Positions 44,173 to 55,224 of a stretch of DNA of 64,000 bases are shown here, in pieces. The position numbers were made by a program, and so were the translations under genes. This stretch comes from Odiellus spinosus. Lineage: Eukaryota > Arthropoda > Arachnida > Opiliones > Phalangiidae. Below the pieces are notes generated by a model. It worked only from the letters and a program-made list of their open reading frames with translations, was not told the DNA's origin and did no database searches. The number at the start of each line of letters is the position of its first letter. Within the stretch, counting starts at the first letter, position 1. Where the stretch lies: NCBI GenBank assembly GCA_963920705.1, contig OY987232.1, positions 18,730,442 through 18,794,441 of the forward strand, in the 5' to 3' direction.

Positions 44173-47100
44173 TTAGTATACAGTTTTGGTATAAGATTTT
44201 TCAAACATGGATTTCCTTCTCGTTGCGTTGTTCGGTGATTCGAAAAGCAAAGGTTCCATTTCGTAATCATTACGTTTGAAAAAACGATATAAAAATTGAA
44301 TTATCAACATCGTAATCTGCAAAATAGTGTATTCAAACAGATGTAAATAGAAAACAGATATAAATAGAAACAGATATACCATTAAACTTACCAAACATAT
44401 TTCGAGAAACATGACAACTGCTAAAGACCAACGAAAACCCCAAATATCTTGCAAATAACCTCCAGCTATTGGACCCAGAAAAGCACTAAAACAAGATATA
44501 TTTATTTTAATTATTCCAGAAGCCGATGATACCCTCCTATGAAGTCTACTACTCTAATGTTCGATATAGCGCTCCTCTCTGTATGGGTAAAATTCCCAAT
44601 TTTACGAGATCGAGGGGTCCTACTTTATACCCCCCTGTCTAAGGAAAATTGGAAATTCTCTCTCTCCACAAACGACGACGTTTTTTTGACGAACTCCGAG
44701 GCTGCTAGAGATATTCGCTCGACGAACTCCAACTCCGAAAATATCTACCGTTAGGAGGCGTACGAATCGCGCTTTTTGAAACTAACCCATACAGAGAGGG
44801 GTAGACAAGACCAGGGAGTAATAGACTTCGATGGAGGTTTTCATCGGCTTCTGATAACAGTGACCCTATGGTGTAGAATTATTGTATTATTAAATACCCT
44901 ATTGATTGTGATGTTGCAAATAGCGTAGAAACTAAACCGTATGTTGTGATATCATTTGGAAAACCTCTTGATCTACAATTAATAAAAACAAATTTAATTA
45001 ATACCCAAGTCTTAAAAAGTTGTAGGTCTACTTTGTAATATATTCATATTTACATTGTATCTCTCAAGCTGATAACGAAAGTTGATACCAATTTCAATGA
45101 AAATGCCAATCCCATGAAAATTAATCCAGTTATTACCATCCACAATTTTCTATGGATATAATAAAACTAACGTACAAATCTTAATAGTATTTTAATTGCA
45201 ATTAACTTAAAAATTAGTACTAACGTTTCGGTCGGGATGAACCCAACTGGGCCTATTACGCATTGAGAACATAGTGCCATAACGCATCCACAAATAACGA
45301 GTAATCTAGGATTTATCTGAAGAACAATAAAATAGTTTAAGTCCTCTAACAGGAAATGACACTCGTATGATAGATGTATTATTCTTACCCCTTTATCACA
45401 AAGGCGACCAACACAAGGTGCTGTTACTGCGTATATTGATCCACAAATAATGAAGATACAACCAACAGTAAAAGGCGATAACGAGAACTAGAAAAAGTAT
45501 TTTTTCGAATCAACTCTTTATCTAAATACAGGGTGTCTTCTAAAATGGTGGTAGGACCAAGCGACAGTGGGTTCTATGGGTCATTTTAAGACGAAAATGT
45601 TCTATGACGTTTTGACGTACTTGGCGCCGTTTAAGAGTTACGAAATGAATCATGTATGGATGACCCCTTAACGTACATTAATAAACGTATACCAGAAGTA
45701 GATGAAACCCTCCTTTGAAGTCTACAACTCTAATGTTCCATATAGCGCTCCTCTCTGTATGGGTAAAATTCTCAATTTTACGAGATCGGAGGGGTCCTAC
45801 TTCATACCCCCATGTCTACGGAAAATTGGAAATTCTCTCTCTCCACAAACGACGACGTTTTTTGGACGAACTCCGAGGCTGCTAGAGATATTAGCTCGAC
45901 GAACTCCCGCTCCGAAAACATCTACCGTTAGGAGGCGTACGAATCGCGCCTTTTGAGAATAACCCATACAGAGAGGGGTAGACAAGACCCGGGAGTAATA
46001 GACTTCAAAGGAGGGTTTCATCGTCTTCTGCGTATAGTCAATGCTAAAAACAATTTTTTAACAAGCGTCTGCTTTTAAAGAACCAGCTAAATAATTAAAC
46101 TTATTTTATCATTGAGTATACGCTTATTATTGTAGGTTAAGGGGTCATCCATACATGATTCATTTCGTAACTCTTAAACGGCGCAAAGTACGACAAAACG
46201 TCATAGAACATTATCGTCTTAAAATGACACATAGATGCCAACACACCATTGTGTACCATACTTTTCTGAGATGTGGCTCCAATGACGTTTGAAATATTCC
46301 AACGTAAAGAAATATTGACATGACAGTCAATCCATTCGCAATTAGTGGAAAGTTTCTACAAAATTTCCACATTTCTCCTGATTGTTGATATTCTCCACCT
46401 TACAAGGAAAATTAATTTTATTTAATATTTAGATTATAAAGTATAATTTATTTAATTTATTCTAAGGGATAATGAAACATAATAAATTATGTTTCACAAA
46501 CAAATATTAAACTAGAAATAAATTTAAAGCTTACCGGGAAATTAGGCTTAGCTGGATTCATGGAGATTTTGAATTTCTTCGCATTGAAGGGTCATCAACG
46601 AATGAGAAAAAGGCCCGTCGTTAAGACGAGATATCCATCAAACTTTCAAAAAGATTTGATTGGACGATGACCAATCAATACGAAGAAATTTATCTGATCT
46701 CCATGAATCCAGCTAAGCCTATTTTAATATTGGTTGATATATTAAAGGGAGCCCAAAGGGGGTGCAAAAGACCAATATGGGGGGGGGAAGTCATTTTTAA
46801 AAAACGTCACTATCACGTGATAGGGAACTATTTTTCGTGAAGAGCCCTGGCGTAAATAGGCATCATCCGGATCCGGGGTGGAGCCACGAGGCCCACGTTG
46901 GAGTAGGGAGTGGGAGGACTCGGGGAAACGCGGAATACTACATATCGGGGAACGCGCCCAAACACCTAGCGCCAGGATAGTTCTAGCGGCTATTTTGAAC
47001 CCCACAATTGGTTCCCATGATGACGTATTTTAAAAATGTCGACCCCTCTATTTGCACCCCCTTTGGGCTCCCTTTAAACACGGAAAAACTAACCCGATCT

Positions 47101-49362
47101 CGTCAAAACTGCTAACATGATACAAGCATCCACAAGTAGAAGTATTCCAACTACAGCAAACGGAGCTGTATAACCTCCAATCTATATTTAAAAAAAAATA
47201 TTAAATTTTATTTATATTTTGGGAACATCACTATTTTGTATCATGGATTCTTCAGTGAGATCTTAAGAATACCAGACCCTTTAAGTGGACTATGCCGTCA
47301 ATATAACAAACCTGATATAATAATCCTCCTAATGTAGGTCCAACTATTAGGCCAACACCTAGTGATGTTTCGAGTAAAGCCTTTTAAATAGAATAAAAAA
47401 ATATTAAATACGTAGTAACAAAAGTCTATGACTTTACTCCATAAAAGTAAACAACGCCCCTTAATACTATCGTACTAGCCCATCACTTAAAACTATCTAC
47501 GCAGTGTTGTTGACTTCTGGTTTTTATTTATCTGGAAATTTTCTTACGAACATAAAGGTGATGTTTTCTTTAAATTCCATACCAATTAAAGCGTAACTCG
47601 AAACTTTAACTGATACAGAACCGACACCTTCAACCATTCGAACAATTATGGCTAATGGAATAAATGCTTCGTTAGAAGCACGGTCTAGAATACTGGAAAA
47701 TAATTATAATAATTAATATACGCCAGAAGCCGATGAAACCCTCCTTTGAAGTCTACTACTCTAATGTTCGATATAGCGCTCCTCTCTGTATGGGTAAAAT
47801 TCCCAATTTTACGAGATCGGAGGGGTCCTACTTCATACCCCCCTGTCTACGGAAAATTGGAAATTCTCTCTCTCCACAAACGACGACGTTTTTTGGACGA
47901 ACTCCAAGGCTGCTAGAGATATTCGCTGGACGAACTCCCGCTCCAAAAATATCTACCGTTAGGAGGCGTACGAATCGCGCTTTTTGAAACTAACCCATAC
48001 AGAGAGGGGTTGACAAGACCCGGGAGTAATAGACTTCAAAGGAGGGTTTCATCGGCTTCTGATATACGCTATAATATTAAGGAAAATGGGTTATAAAATA
48101 TGAATTTTTAGTATCGCTGTAATTTTATTCTATGACATATGTATATATATTTTGAATCGTTTTTTAACGATCAACCCGAAAATATGACTCAATTTCAATT
48201 TGGAGTTCAATTTAAATGATATTTTAGTAAATATTTACCCAAATAAAATAGATGAAACTGCGACAATTACTATTCCTGTCGTTGAAGTTATGTATGGAGG
48301 TAGAATATTTACCTAATAATACAAATATTTATATTATATTTCAAAGAGAGCATGAAGATTAACAACAATGATTATATAGATTATACCAAAAGTCTATGAC
48401 TTTATTCCATATAAGTAAACAACACCCCCTAGCTTAATACTATCAGCAAAGGCCCGCCTAAATTCCAACACTCTCTCCAGACTCAAAATATCGTGGACGA
48501 GTTCAAATCACTCTAACCAGACAGGGGTGTTGACTTTTTTGTCTATTTTTAAGTGATGGGATTTGAAACAAAACTTAACCTTTGCTGATAGTATTAAGCT
48601 ATGGACCGTGTACTAACAGAAGCCGATGAAACCCTCCTTTGAAGTCTATTACTCCCTGGTCTTGTCTGCCCCTCTCTGTATGGGTTAGTTTCAAAAAGCG
48701 CGATTCGTACGCCTCCTAATGGTAGATATTTTCGGAGCGGGAGTTCGTCGAGCGAATATCTCTAGGAGCCTTGGAGTTCGTCAAAAAAACGTCGTCGTTT
48801 GTGGAGATAGAGAATTTCCAATTTTCGGTAGACAGGGGGTATGAAGTAGGGCCCCTCCGATCTCCTAAAATTGGGAATTTTACCCATACAGAGAGGAGCG
48901 CTATATCGAACATTAGAGTAGTAGACTTCAAAGGAGGGTTTCATCGGCTTCTGGTACTAATTAAAATAGACTTAAAATACTTACTGTTTTTCCAAAAATT
49001 GGAGCGAAGCAAAAGATAGCCACTTGGTATACTCCGAATACAAAACCATATTGGGATGCCGTGGCACCTTTTCTTTCAGCCTGAAACGTTAAAAATTGCA
49101 AAAATTCTGCTCCAATTCCATTTGGAACTTTACAGCCGAAATTAAAATTTATTTTTGAGAAAATTTAGTTTACTTCAGCGGGGAAAAAAGGTGCTTGAAG
49201 AGAAATACACGCTCCGATAGAAAAATTTCCAAAGGCTAATCCAATTACAGTTAAAAGTTTTGGATACGTCATACGACTGAGTAGTGACGTAGATTCGTTT
49301 TTAGCTGTCATCTCGATTGAATCATATTTAGGCTCGCTGTTGATGATAGACCCAGTATCCAT
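44173..49362 (-). CDS. SLC18B1: SLC18B1-like major facilitator transporter
   Basis: Multi-pass MFS transporter; vertebrate SLC18B1 is a vesicular polyamine exporter. Thirteen coding exons, all in phase: 49174-49362, 48985-49080, 48239-48312, 47548-47692, 47312-47380, 47094-47181, 46262-46398, 45389-45487, 45225-45316, 45054-45149, 44898-44972, 44392-44485, 44173-44316; 465 aa (human 456). Blocks shared with the family: ISLQAPFFPAEAERKGA (after TM1), LDRASNEAF, ETSLGVGLIVGPTLGGLLYQ, APCVGRLCDKG, YGLVSTLFATSQSIGAFLGP and GGYLQDIWGFRW. Ends in a cytosolic tail. The introns hold MITE-B copies 5-8 and a TTAA MITE. Substrate is inferred from the family only. Confidence 0.92.
44517..44853. mobile_element. 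MITE-B copy 5 (SLC18B1 intron)
   Basis: 337 bp, standard left end and a somewhat diverged right end. Flanks (attattc / ataacag) do not match, so the duplication is decayed or rearranged. Confidence 0.85.
45590..46225. repeat. Older inverted repeat hosting MITE-B copy 6
   Basis: About 45595-45675 (CTATGACGTTTTGACGTAC, GGCGCCGTTTAAGAG, TACGAAATGAATCATGTATG) recurs in inverse order and strand at about 46140-46212. The MITE-B copy lies between the arms, a nested insertion. Confidence 0.65.
45693..46030. mobile_element. MITE-B copy 6 (SLC18B1 intron)
   Basis: 338 bp, left end CAGAAGTAGATG, right end CATCGTCTTCTG. Duplication CGTATAC / CGTATAG, 6 of 7 bases. Just outside it, near-inverted copies of a GACCCCTTAACGTACATT / AGGGGTCATCCATACATG region (45600-45680 and 46140-46210) suggest it landed inside an older element. 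Confidence 0.85.
46440..46740. mobile_element. Foldback MITE with AGGCTTAGCTGGATTCATGG arms (SLC18B1 intron)
   Basis: Arms at about 46548-46590 and 46680-46725 are inverted copies (TTAGGCTTAGCTGGATTCAT...; ATGAATCCAGCTAAGCC). The best-preserved copy of this inner block in the window. No ORF. Confidence 0.7.
46746..47073. mobile_element. TTAA-flanked MITE, AGGGAGCCCAAAGG ends (SLC18B1 intron)
   Basis: 328 bp with inverted ends AGGGAGCCCAAAGGGGGTGC and its inverse, flanked by TTAA at 46742-46745 and 47074-47077. The inner part is GC-richer than its surroundings. The 87-codon ORF inside has no family features. Shares only AGGGAG with the 11645 element. Confidence 0.85.
47724..48061. mobile_element. 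MITE-B copy 7 (SLC18B1 intron)
   Basis: 338 bp, standard ends; 8-bp duplication ATATACGC on both sides. Confidence 0.9.
48380..48610. mobile_element. MITE-D copy (SLC18B1 intron)
   Basis: Starts near CAAAAGTCTATGACTTTATTCC and carries AGTAAACAACACCCCCTAGC, AGGCCCGCCTAAATTCC and CAGACAGGGGTGTTGAC, as in the 8008 copy. The right end is truncated near MITE-B copy 8. Confidence 0.65.
48617..48953. mobile_element. MITE-B copy 8 (SLC18B1 intron)
   Basis: 337 bp, standard ends, exact 7-bp duplication GTACTAA. Confidence 0.9.
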
Positions 49363-49926
49363 CGCTAAAATAATAAGAATATATAATTAATATATTTAAT
49401 TATCTATCTATATCTGTCTGTCTGTCGGGAACGCTAAAGTTTACACGTGACGTTAGTAAAATTTCTAGTTTAATATTTGCTTTTTTAATTTTGTTTACTG
49501 TTGGATTAGGACTATTTAAATGATAAGGGATCGATAAAAAAACACTTGTTATTAGGTTGGCAATCTCCCCGTTGAGGCAGCACTCTTTCAGATTACAATC
49601 AACACTTAAATTTAATTAAAATTACTTAAAACTTACCTAAATCTTCCCCTCAACGTATTTCGACTTAATAATAATTATTTTGGGCTAAACTTATAAATGA
49701 AATCCTAATTTTAAGATAAAAATTTTAATCTTTGTACGGAGGTTATCGATAGAGTTCGAGCAAAGACCTTAAAAAAGTCACGTATCTAAATGGTATCATT
49801 TTTCAAAGTGGATAATGACTTTAAAGTAAAGCTATCACGTATTTTTCATGAACTCCAAATGGAAATTAAGTTGAATTTTCGGAAGGATGGTAAAAAAACG
49901 ATTCAAAATATATATACATATGTATA

Positions 49927-50264
49927 CAGAAGCCGATGAAACCCTCCTTTGAAGTCTATTACTCCCGGGTCTTGTTTACCCCTCTCTGTAAGGGTTAGTT
50001 TCAAAAAGCGCGATTCGTACGCCTCCTAACGGTAGATATTTTCGGAGCGGGAGTTCGTCGAGCGAATATCTCTAGCAGCCTCGGAGTTCGTCAAAAAAAC
50101 GTCGTCGTTTGTGGAGAGAGAGAATTTCCAATTTTCCGTAGACAGGGGGGTATGAAGTAGGACCCCTCCGATCTCGTAAAATTGGGAATTTTACCCATAC
50201 AGAAAGGAGCGCTACATGGAACATTAGAGTGGTAGACTTCAAAGGAGGGTTTCATCTACTTCTG
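49927..50264. mobile_element. MITE-B copy 9
   Basis: 338 bp, right end is the CATCTACTTCTG variant. Flanks (atgtata / gtaggac) do not match. Confidence 0.85.
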
Positions 50265-50420
50265 GTAGGACTTGATCTGTATTAAGTACTTTTACGAAAA
50301 AGACCGCGCGAGAATCAACTGTATGCTCTACAATATCGATATCACGCGACCACAATGATGACGTAGTATTACGGGAAATTTTAATTTTAAAAATTACGTA
50401 AATGGGCGATTATAAAATAT

Positions 50421-50758
50421 CATAAGTAGATGAAACCCTCCTTTGAAGTCTACTACTCTAATGTTCGATATAGCGCTCCTCTCTGTATGGGTAAAATTCC
50501 CAATTTTACGAGATCGGAGGGGTCCTACTTCATACCACCCTGTCTACGGAAAATTGGAAATTCTCTCTCTCCACAAACGACGACGTTTTTATGACGAACT
50601 CCAAGGCTGCTGGAGATATTCGCTCGACAAACTCCCGCTCCGAAAATATCTACCGTTAGGAGGCGTACGAATTGCGCTTTTTGAAACTAACCCGTACAGA
50701 GAGGAGTAGACAAGACCCGGGAGTAATAGACTTCAAAGGAGGGTTTCATCGGCTTCTG
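50421..50758. mobile_element. MITE-B copy 10
   Basis: 338 bp, left end mutated to CATAAGTAGATG. Exact 7-bp duplication AAAATAT shows the true ends. Confidence 0.9.
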
Positions 50759-51079
50759 AAAATATGTATTTTTACTGTCCCTGTAATTTCCGAAAATATG
50801 ACTCAATTTCCATTTGAAGGTCATTAAATATCAGTAACAGCTTCGCTTAAAAATATAGAAGTGTGATTAAAAAGTATACTTATATTTTAAAATCTAAACT
50901 CGTAATTAAAATAATCGGATTCACACCAATTATCTCGTTGTAACACATATTTTATTTACAATACATCGAAATATAATTCTCAACATACAATGAAATGCCC
51001 TGGTTCTTTAAAATATAAAGTCACATCTCGAAATGTTAGATTTGAATCATTTTCCATATTAAAATGCACTTAGGAAATA

Positions 51080-52311
51080 TTAACATCTCTCCCAAGCGAA
51101 ACATCGGCAATTACATCCAGGTGGTGAATTGCCACATCCAGATAAATTTCCACCCATAGAAGCAAATGCTCTGCAACTGTTCCATATTGAACATTGAAGC
51201 GTGCACCCCCAGTGAATTGTCCAACTATCTGATCCTTCAATCATTAAACCGCAAACAAGAATCAAAGCGAGAACGCAATAAACTGTGAACTAGAAAAAAA
51301 AAAGTTCAATTATTTATAAAATCTAAAGTCTATGACGTTATTCTATATAAGTAAACAACGCCCTGTAGCTTAATGCTATCAGCAAAGGTCCAGGTAAATG
51401 TAATATCAGATTCTACAGGATTCAGATTATATCAGAGGTATATAATAACCCCCTTCGGGGGGAAGTATGAAAGGTAGGCAAAATCGACGAACAACGAGTG
51501 CCCGGCGTAAATCGCGGCGGATCGACACACCGCTTTACTCAAAAAAAATAGTTACACCATTTTGAACCTCACTAAATTTTCCCTACGCGCACTTCCGGAA
51601 CTCGCCAGCTGAAGTCAACCTTCGACTCCATTTTAACAGACAGCCTGACTCCCGAGACAGCAAGTTCTAAACACAAATCGAGCCGTCTCGTTTATACAAA
51701 GACCATTTACTAGAGTAGCGACATTGAGAAGTCCAGCGCGAGCTAGTGGCCTAGATAGTCAGCAGCGGGCTCTTGTTGTTCGTGATTTTTAGCATTGGTA
51801 GTATAGGGGCTTTCATACTTCCCCCCCGAAGGGGGTTATTATATACCTCTGATTATATTAATTGATTTGGACTGATAAAATACGCGTTAAAATTCGCGAC
51901 AAAGGCTTAGAAGTATTTTACAGTTAATTATCAAAATGGCTAAGCCTAAATCTTTTTCGAAGGAATTAAAAATTCTCAAGAAAGTGAGTTGCTGATGCCA
52001 TTTAAATATCTTAAACCCTATTTCTAATAAACATCTCTTTCGATTCGCGCAAAATTATTTCAAAGATCAATTTTCTGGTCCTTTTGAAAATAAATCTGAA
52101 ATTATTTCGAGACCAAGTTCAACACTTTCATTGCAAATTACACCGAAACCTCAGACAAGTTTTAATTATGTCTTTACTCATTTTTTAACAGTTTAAATTG
52201 TTTAGAAATAACTCCAAAGTTCCAAATATAATTAATTACCGAAAACTAATTTCATGAAAATTGAAATAAAACAAAAAATTATATTTGAATAAAAATTTAA
52301 CTTACCTTCAT
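51080..52311 (-). CDS. Secreted eight-cysteine peptide A
   Basis: Exons 52306-52311 (only Met-Lys) and 51080-51289; 71 aa. Signal peptide MKFTVYCVLALILVCGLMIEG, then a mature peptide of about 50 residues with eight cysteines spaced C-x3-C-x5-C-x12-C-x6-C-x-C-x-C-x5-C. Key words are WGCTLQC, LSGCGNSPPGC and CFAWERC at the very end. A TATA box (TATATAAA on the minus strand, 52414-52421) lies about 100 bp upstream. Size, signal peptide and cysteine density suit an antimicrobial or other defence peptide, or a toxin-like secreted peptide, but I recognise no named family. Paralogue of peptide B at 52990. Intron 51290-52305 contains a MITE. Confidence 0.85.
51433..51851. mobile_element. MITE with CAGAGGTATATAAT ends (peptide A intron)
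   Basis: 419 bp, inverted ends of about 41 bases (CAGAGGTATATAATAACCCC, then a CCTTCGGGGGG region). Exact 7-bp duplication ATTATAT at 51426-51432 and 51852-51858. The inside is GC-rich compared with the neighbourhood. One copy in the window. Confidence 0.9.
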
Positions 52312-52413
52312 TTTTCCAAAAAGTTTATATTAATTTTATACGATTTATGCTGCTGTGTTAGTTAAACAGACTAAATAATTTTCGAATTATGCAAAGTTGA
52401 TGATCGGAATGGG

Positions 52414-52421
52414 TTTATATA
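52414..52421 (-). promoter_or_regulatory. TATA box of peptide gene A
   Basis: TATATAAA followed by CCCATTCC on the minus strand, 103 bp upstream of the ATG; the matching box of gene B has the same context (TATATAAACCAATTC). Confidence 0.7.
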
Positions 52422-52609
52422 GTCCGACAGAATAATCAGAGATTGAATCAGCATATACAAAATGAAATTAACCTGTCTGCATTTGATAATAAATATGATA
52501 ATGTCTCCTTATATTCTTACATTTTATTATCATTTTCGTTTTGTTGAAAAGGAAATGACTAAAGTATCACAAAATTATCAAATTTCAAGAGCCACTTCAG
52601 AGTTAAAGG

Positions 52610-52850
52610 GAGACTGTAAAGTATATTTCATGTACTTCAAATTGAAATTGAGTTACATTTTCGTAAAGATCGTTAAAAAACGATTCAAAATATATATACA
52701 TATGTCATAGAACAAAATTTACAGCGACACTAAAAATACATATTTTATAATCACCCATTTTCGAAATTTTAAAATAAAAATTCAACGCAATCTGCGTCAT
52801 CACTATGGTCACGTGATAAGTTGGTTTTCACAGCCTCATTTCAATTTTAT
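52610..52850. repeat. Dispersed repeat with AACGATTCAAAATATATATAC
   Basis: Block containing CGTTAAAAAACGATTCAAAA, CATATGTCATAGAACAAAAT and GGTCACGTGAT. Longer or shorter copies occur near 41740-41810, 48090-48210, 49850-49925, 54540-54620 and 55780-56020. No ORF or clean ends. Confidence 0.6.
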
Positions 52851-52989
52851 GCTTAAAAATTTACATTAATGTTTAAAATCATCGTCCAAGAACATCTTGT
52901 CATAGAAAATATTATTTTATTTCCAATATACATTTAAATTAGTTCATATAGAATCATGTGTTAAATTTTATTCGTCACAAGGAACATTT

Positions 52990-54177
52990 TTAACATCTTT
53001 CCCAAGCGAAACAATTGCATCGACATCCTTTCGGTGGATTACCACATCCAGAGAAATCCCCTTTCTTCAGAGCTCTTGTTCTGCATGCGTGATATATACC
53101 ACAACCAAATGTGCATCCCCAGTTAATTTCGGACTTCGCTTCTTCAATCAATAATCCACATACAAGAATTACAGCGAGAATGCAATAAACTGTGCTCTAA
53201 AAAAGTTATTTTTAATTATAAAATTAAAAAACATACAAATCTTAATAACATAATATCAAATATGTCTCTGTGAACAAAGACCTAGTAAGATCTGTTATGA
53301 TTTCGGATGGCTGAAGTGTCAGATTTGTTAAATTTTCTTTTTAAACGTAAAATTTAATTATAATCGCAATCTGACAGGATTTAGAGTCTAATTTCAAAAC
53401 AACTGATTTTATTCACTCGCAAATATCAGAAGCCGATGAAACCCTCCTTTGAAGTCTACTACTCTAATGTTCGATATAGCGCTCCTCTCTGTATGGGTAA
53501 AATTCACAATTTTACGAGATCGGAGGGGTCCTACTTCATACCCCCTGTCTACGGAAAATTAGAAATTCTCTCTCTCCACAAACGACGACGTTTTTTTGAC
53601 GAACTCCGAGGCTGCTAGAGATATTCGCTCGACGAACTCCCGCTCCGAAAATATCTACCGTTAGGAGGCGTACGAATCGCGCCTTTTGAGAATAACCCAT
53701 ACAGAGAGGGGTAGACAAGACCAGGGAGTAATAGACTTCAAAGGAGGGTTTCATCGGCTTCTGCAAATATTTAAGAAAAAACATAACAGACGATTTTCTC
53801 CCATTTCTAAAGTTTAGTAAAAATTTGAATTTTAGTAAATATAAAATCTGACCAATCATATTATTTCTGCCCTCAACAGCGCTTTTAATGTCTTTACATT
53901 AAAATAATATGATGCCTAAGATCTTGGACATCAAATACTGGCATATTCTTTTAATGTTAAGACATTACAAGCATTGTTAAAGGCTGAAATAATATGATTG
54001 GTCCGATTTTATATTTACTAAAATTTAAATTTTATTTAGAAATTTATTTAAACACCAAAAACGGGTCTAAAAATTCCGGATAAATTCTGGAATACGTTTT
54101 TTGGCACAAATTTTAAACAGATTTGGTGCAAATGGCTCAAATTAAAGTATATTAAAATAAAATTAACGTACCTTCAT
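52990..54177 (-). CDS. Secreted eight-cysteine peptide B
   Basis: Exons 54172-54177 (Met-Lys) and 52990-53196; 70 aa. Signal peptide MKSTVYCILAVILVCGLLIE, then about 48 mature residues with the same eight-cysteine spacing as peptide A (WGCTFGC, FSGCGNPPKGC, CFAWERC). The middle differs and is more basic (RTRALKKGD), so B is clearly cationic while A is near neutral. TATA box at 54275-54282. A tandem duplicate of A, same strand, 0.7 kb apart. The intron (53197-54171) contains MITE-B copy 11 and a foldback repeat. Function unknown; a defence peptide is the best guess. Confidence 0.85.
53427..53763. mobile_element. MITE-B copy 11 (peptide B intron)
   Basis: 337 bp, standard ends, exact 7-bp duplication CAAATAT. 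Confidence 0.9.
53828..54030. repeat. Foldback repeat (peptide B intron)
   Basis: Arms at about 53836-53900 and 53960-54027 are inverted copies (CCAATCATATTATTTCTGCC and its inverse). A lone right-hand arm recurs at about 55405-55500. Confidence 0.75.
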
Positions 54178-54274
54178 TTTTACTCTAAGTTAGTATATTT
54201 TTTGCTTAGGCTTTAGATACGCTTTAAAGAGCTTAAATTATTTGTATTTATATAAAAAAGTACACCAGAATTGG

Positions 54275-54282
54275 TTTATATA
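54275..54282 (-). promoter_or_regulatory. TATA box of peptide gene B
   Basis: TATATAAA on the minus strand, 98 bp before the ATG, in the same context as that of gene A. Confidence 0.7.
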
Positions 54283-54309
54283 GGATGACAAAATAGCCAG
54301 GAACTAAAA

Positions 54310-54531
54310 CTATTCGAAATTAAAATTATCTGTGTTTATTTGATAAGAAATATACGCTAGGAGGATATTGGGCAAGGCGACTTCCTTTATCAACACCATC
54401 AAGGAACCTTTCCCATATCCTGGTTTAAAGTAGTGGCGCAATGTAACTCGATTCGTGGACTCGTCAAAAGTTGCGTTTAAACTAGGCCTTGGAAACGATT
54501 TAAAGGCTCTATCTGCTCTGAATCTTGCCAC
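54310..54531 (-). other. Unassigned 73-codon ORF upstream of peptide gene B
   Basis: Open frame with balanced composition (RAFKSFPRPSLNATFDESTN near its start) that reads more protein-like than its surroundings. No family recognised, no splice partners found; it may be a fragment of a mobile-element gene. Confidence 0.2.
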
Positions 54532-54715
54532 TTTAATTTATGCATATATATATTTTGAACCATTTTTTAACTATCTTTCCGAAAATATAACTTAATTTCC
54601 ATTTGGAGTTCATGAAAAATCGTGACAGGTTCACTTTAAGAGGCAGCAAGGTTAATGTAACTAAAACTCAACCAATAACGGGTTATTTTTGTAAGTTTTA
54701 CGTTACTTGTGGTAT

Positions 54716-55050
54716 CAGAAGCCGATGAAACCCTCCTTTGAAGTCTACTACTCTAATGTTCGATATAGCGCTCCTCTCTGTATGGGTAAAATTCCCAATT
54801 TTACGAGATCGGAGGGGTCCTACTTCATACCCCCTGTCTACGGAAAATTGGAAATTCTCTCTCCACAAACGACGACGTATTTTTGACGAACTCCGAGGCT
54901 GCTGGAGATATTCGCTCGACAAACTCCCGCTCCGAAAATATCTACCGTTAGGAGGCGTACGAATCGCGCTTTTTGAAACTAGCCCATACAGAGAGGGGTA
55001 GACAAGACCCGGGAGTAATAGACTTCAAAGGAGGGTTTCATCGGCTTCTA
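54716..55050. mobile_element. MITE-B copy 12
   Basis: 335 bp, left end standard, right end CTTCTA. Flanks GTGGTAT / ATGGTAT match in 6 of 7 bases. It lies 175 bp upstream of the chitin-binding gene. Confidence 0.85.
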
Positions 55051-55224
55051 ATGGTATTGAAATATACGAATATGTGTTTTGTTTAATTTGAACTATGAAA
55101 TTTAATACATTTATGTTGATATAAACAGCGTTTTGAATACGTGTTGGGGACTTGGACCATTGTCGTTCAAGCAGTTATTTATCTCCAACGTACATTAAGT
55201 ACTTTGAGGATTGACTTTAGAATA

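Larger units (their letters stand above)
49363..51079. other. Spacer upstream of SLC18B1 and downstream of the peptide gene
   Basis: No gene seen. Holds MITE-B copies 9 and 10, a piece of the TTAA-type MITE near 49490-49570, and fragments of a repeat containing AACGATTCAAAATATATATAC. Confidence 0.5.
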
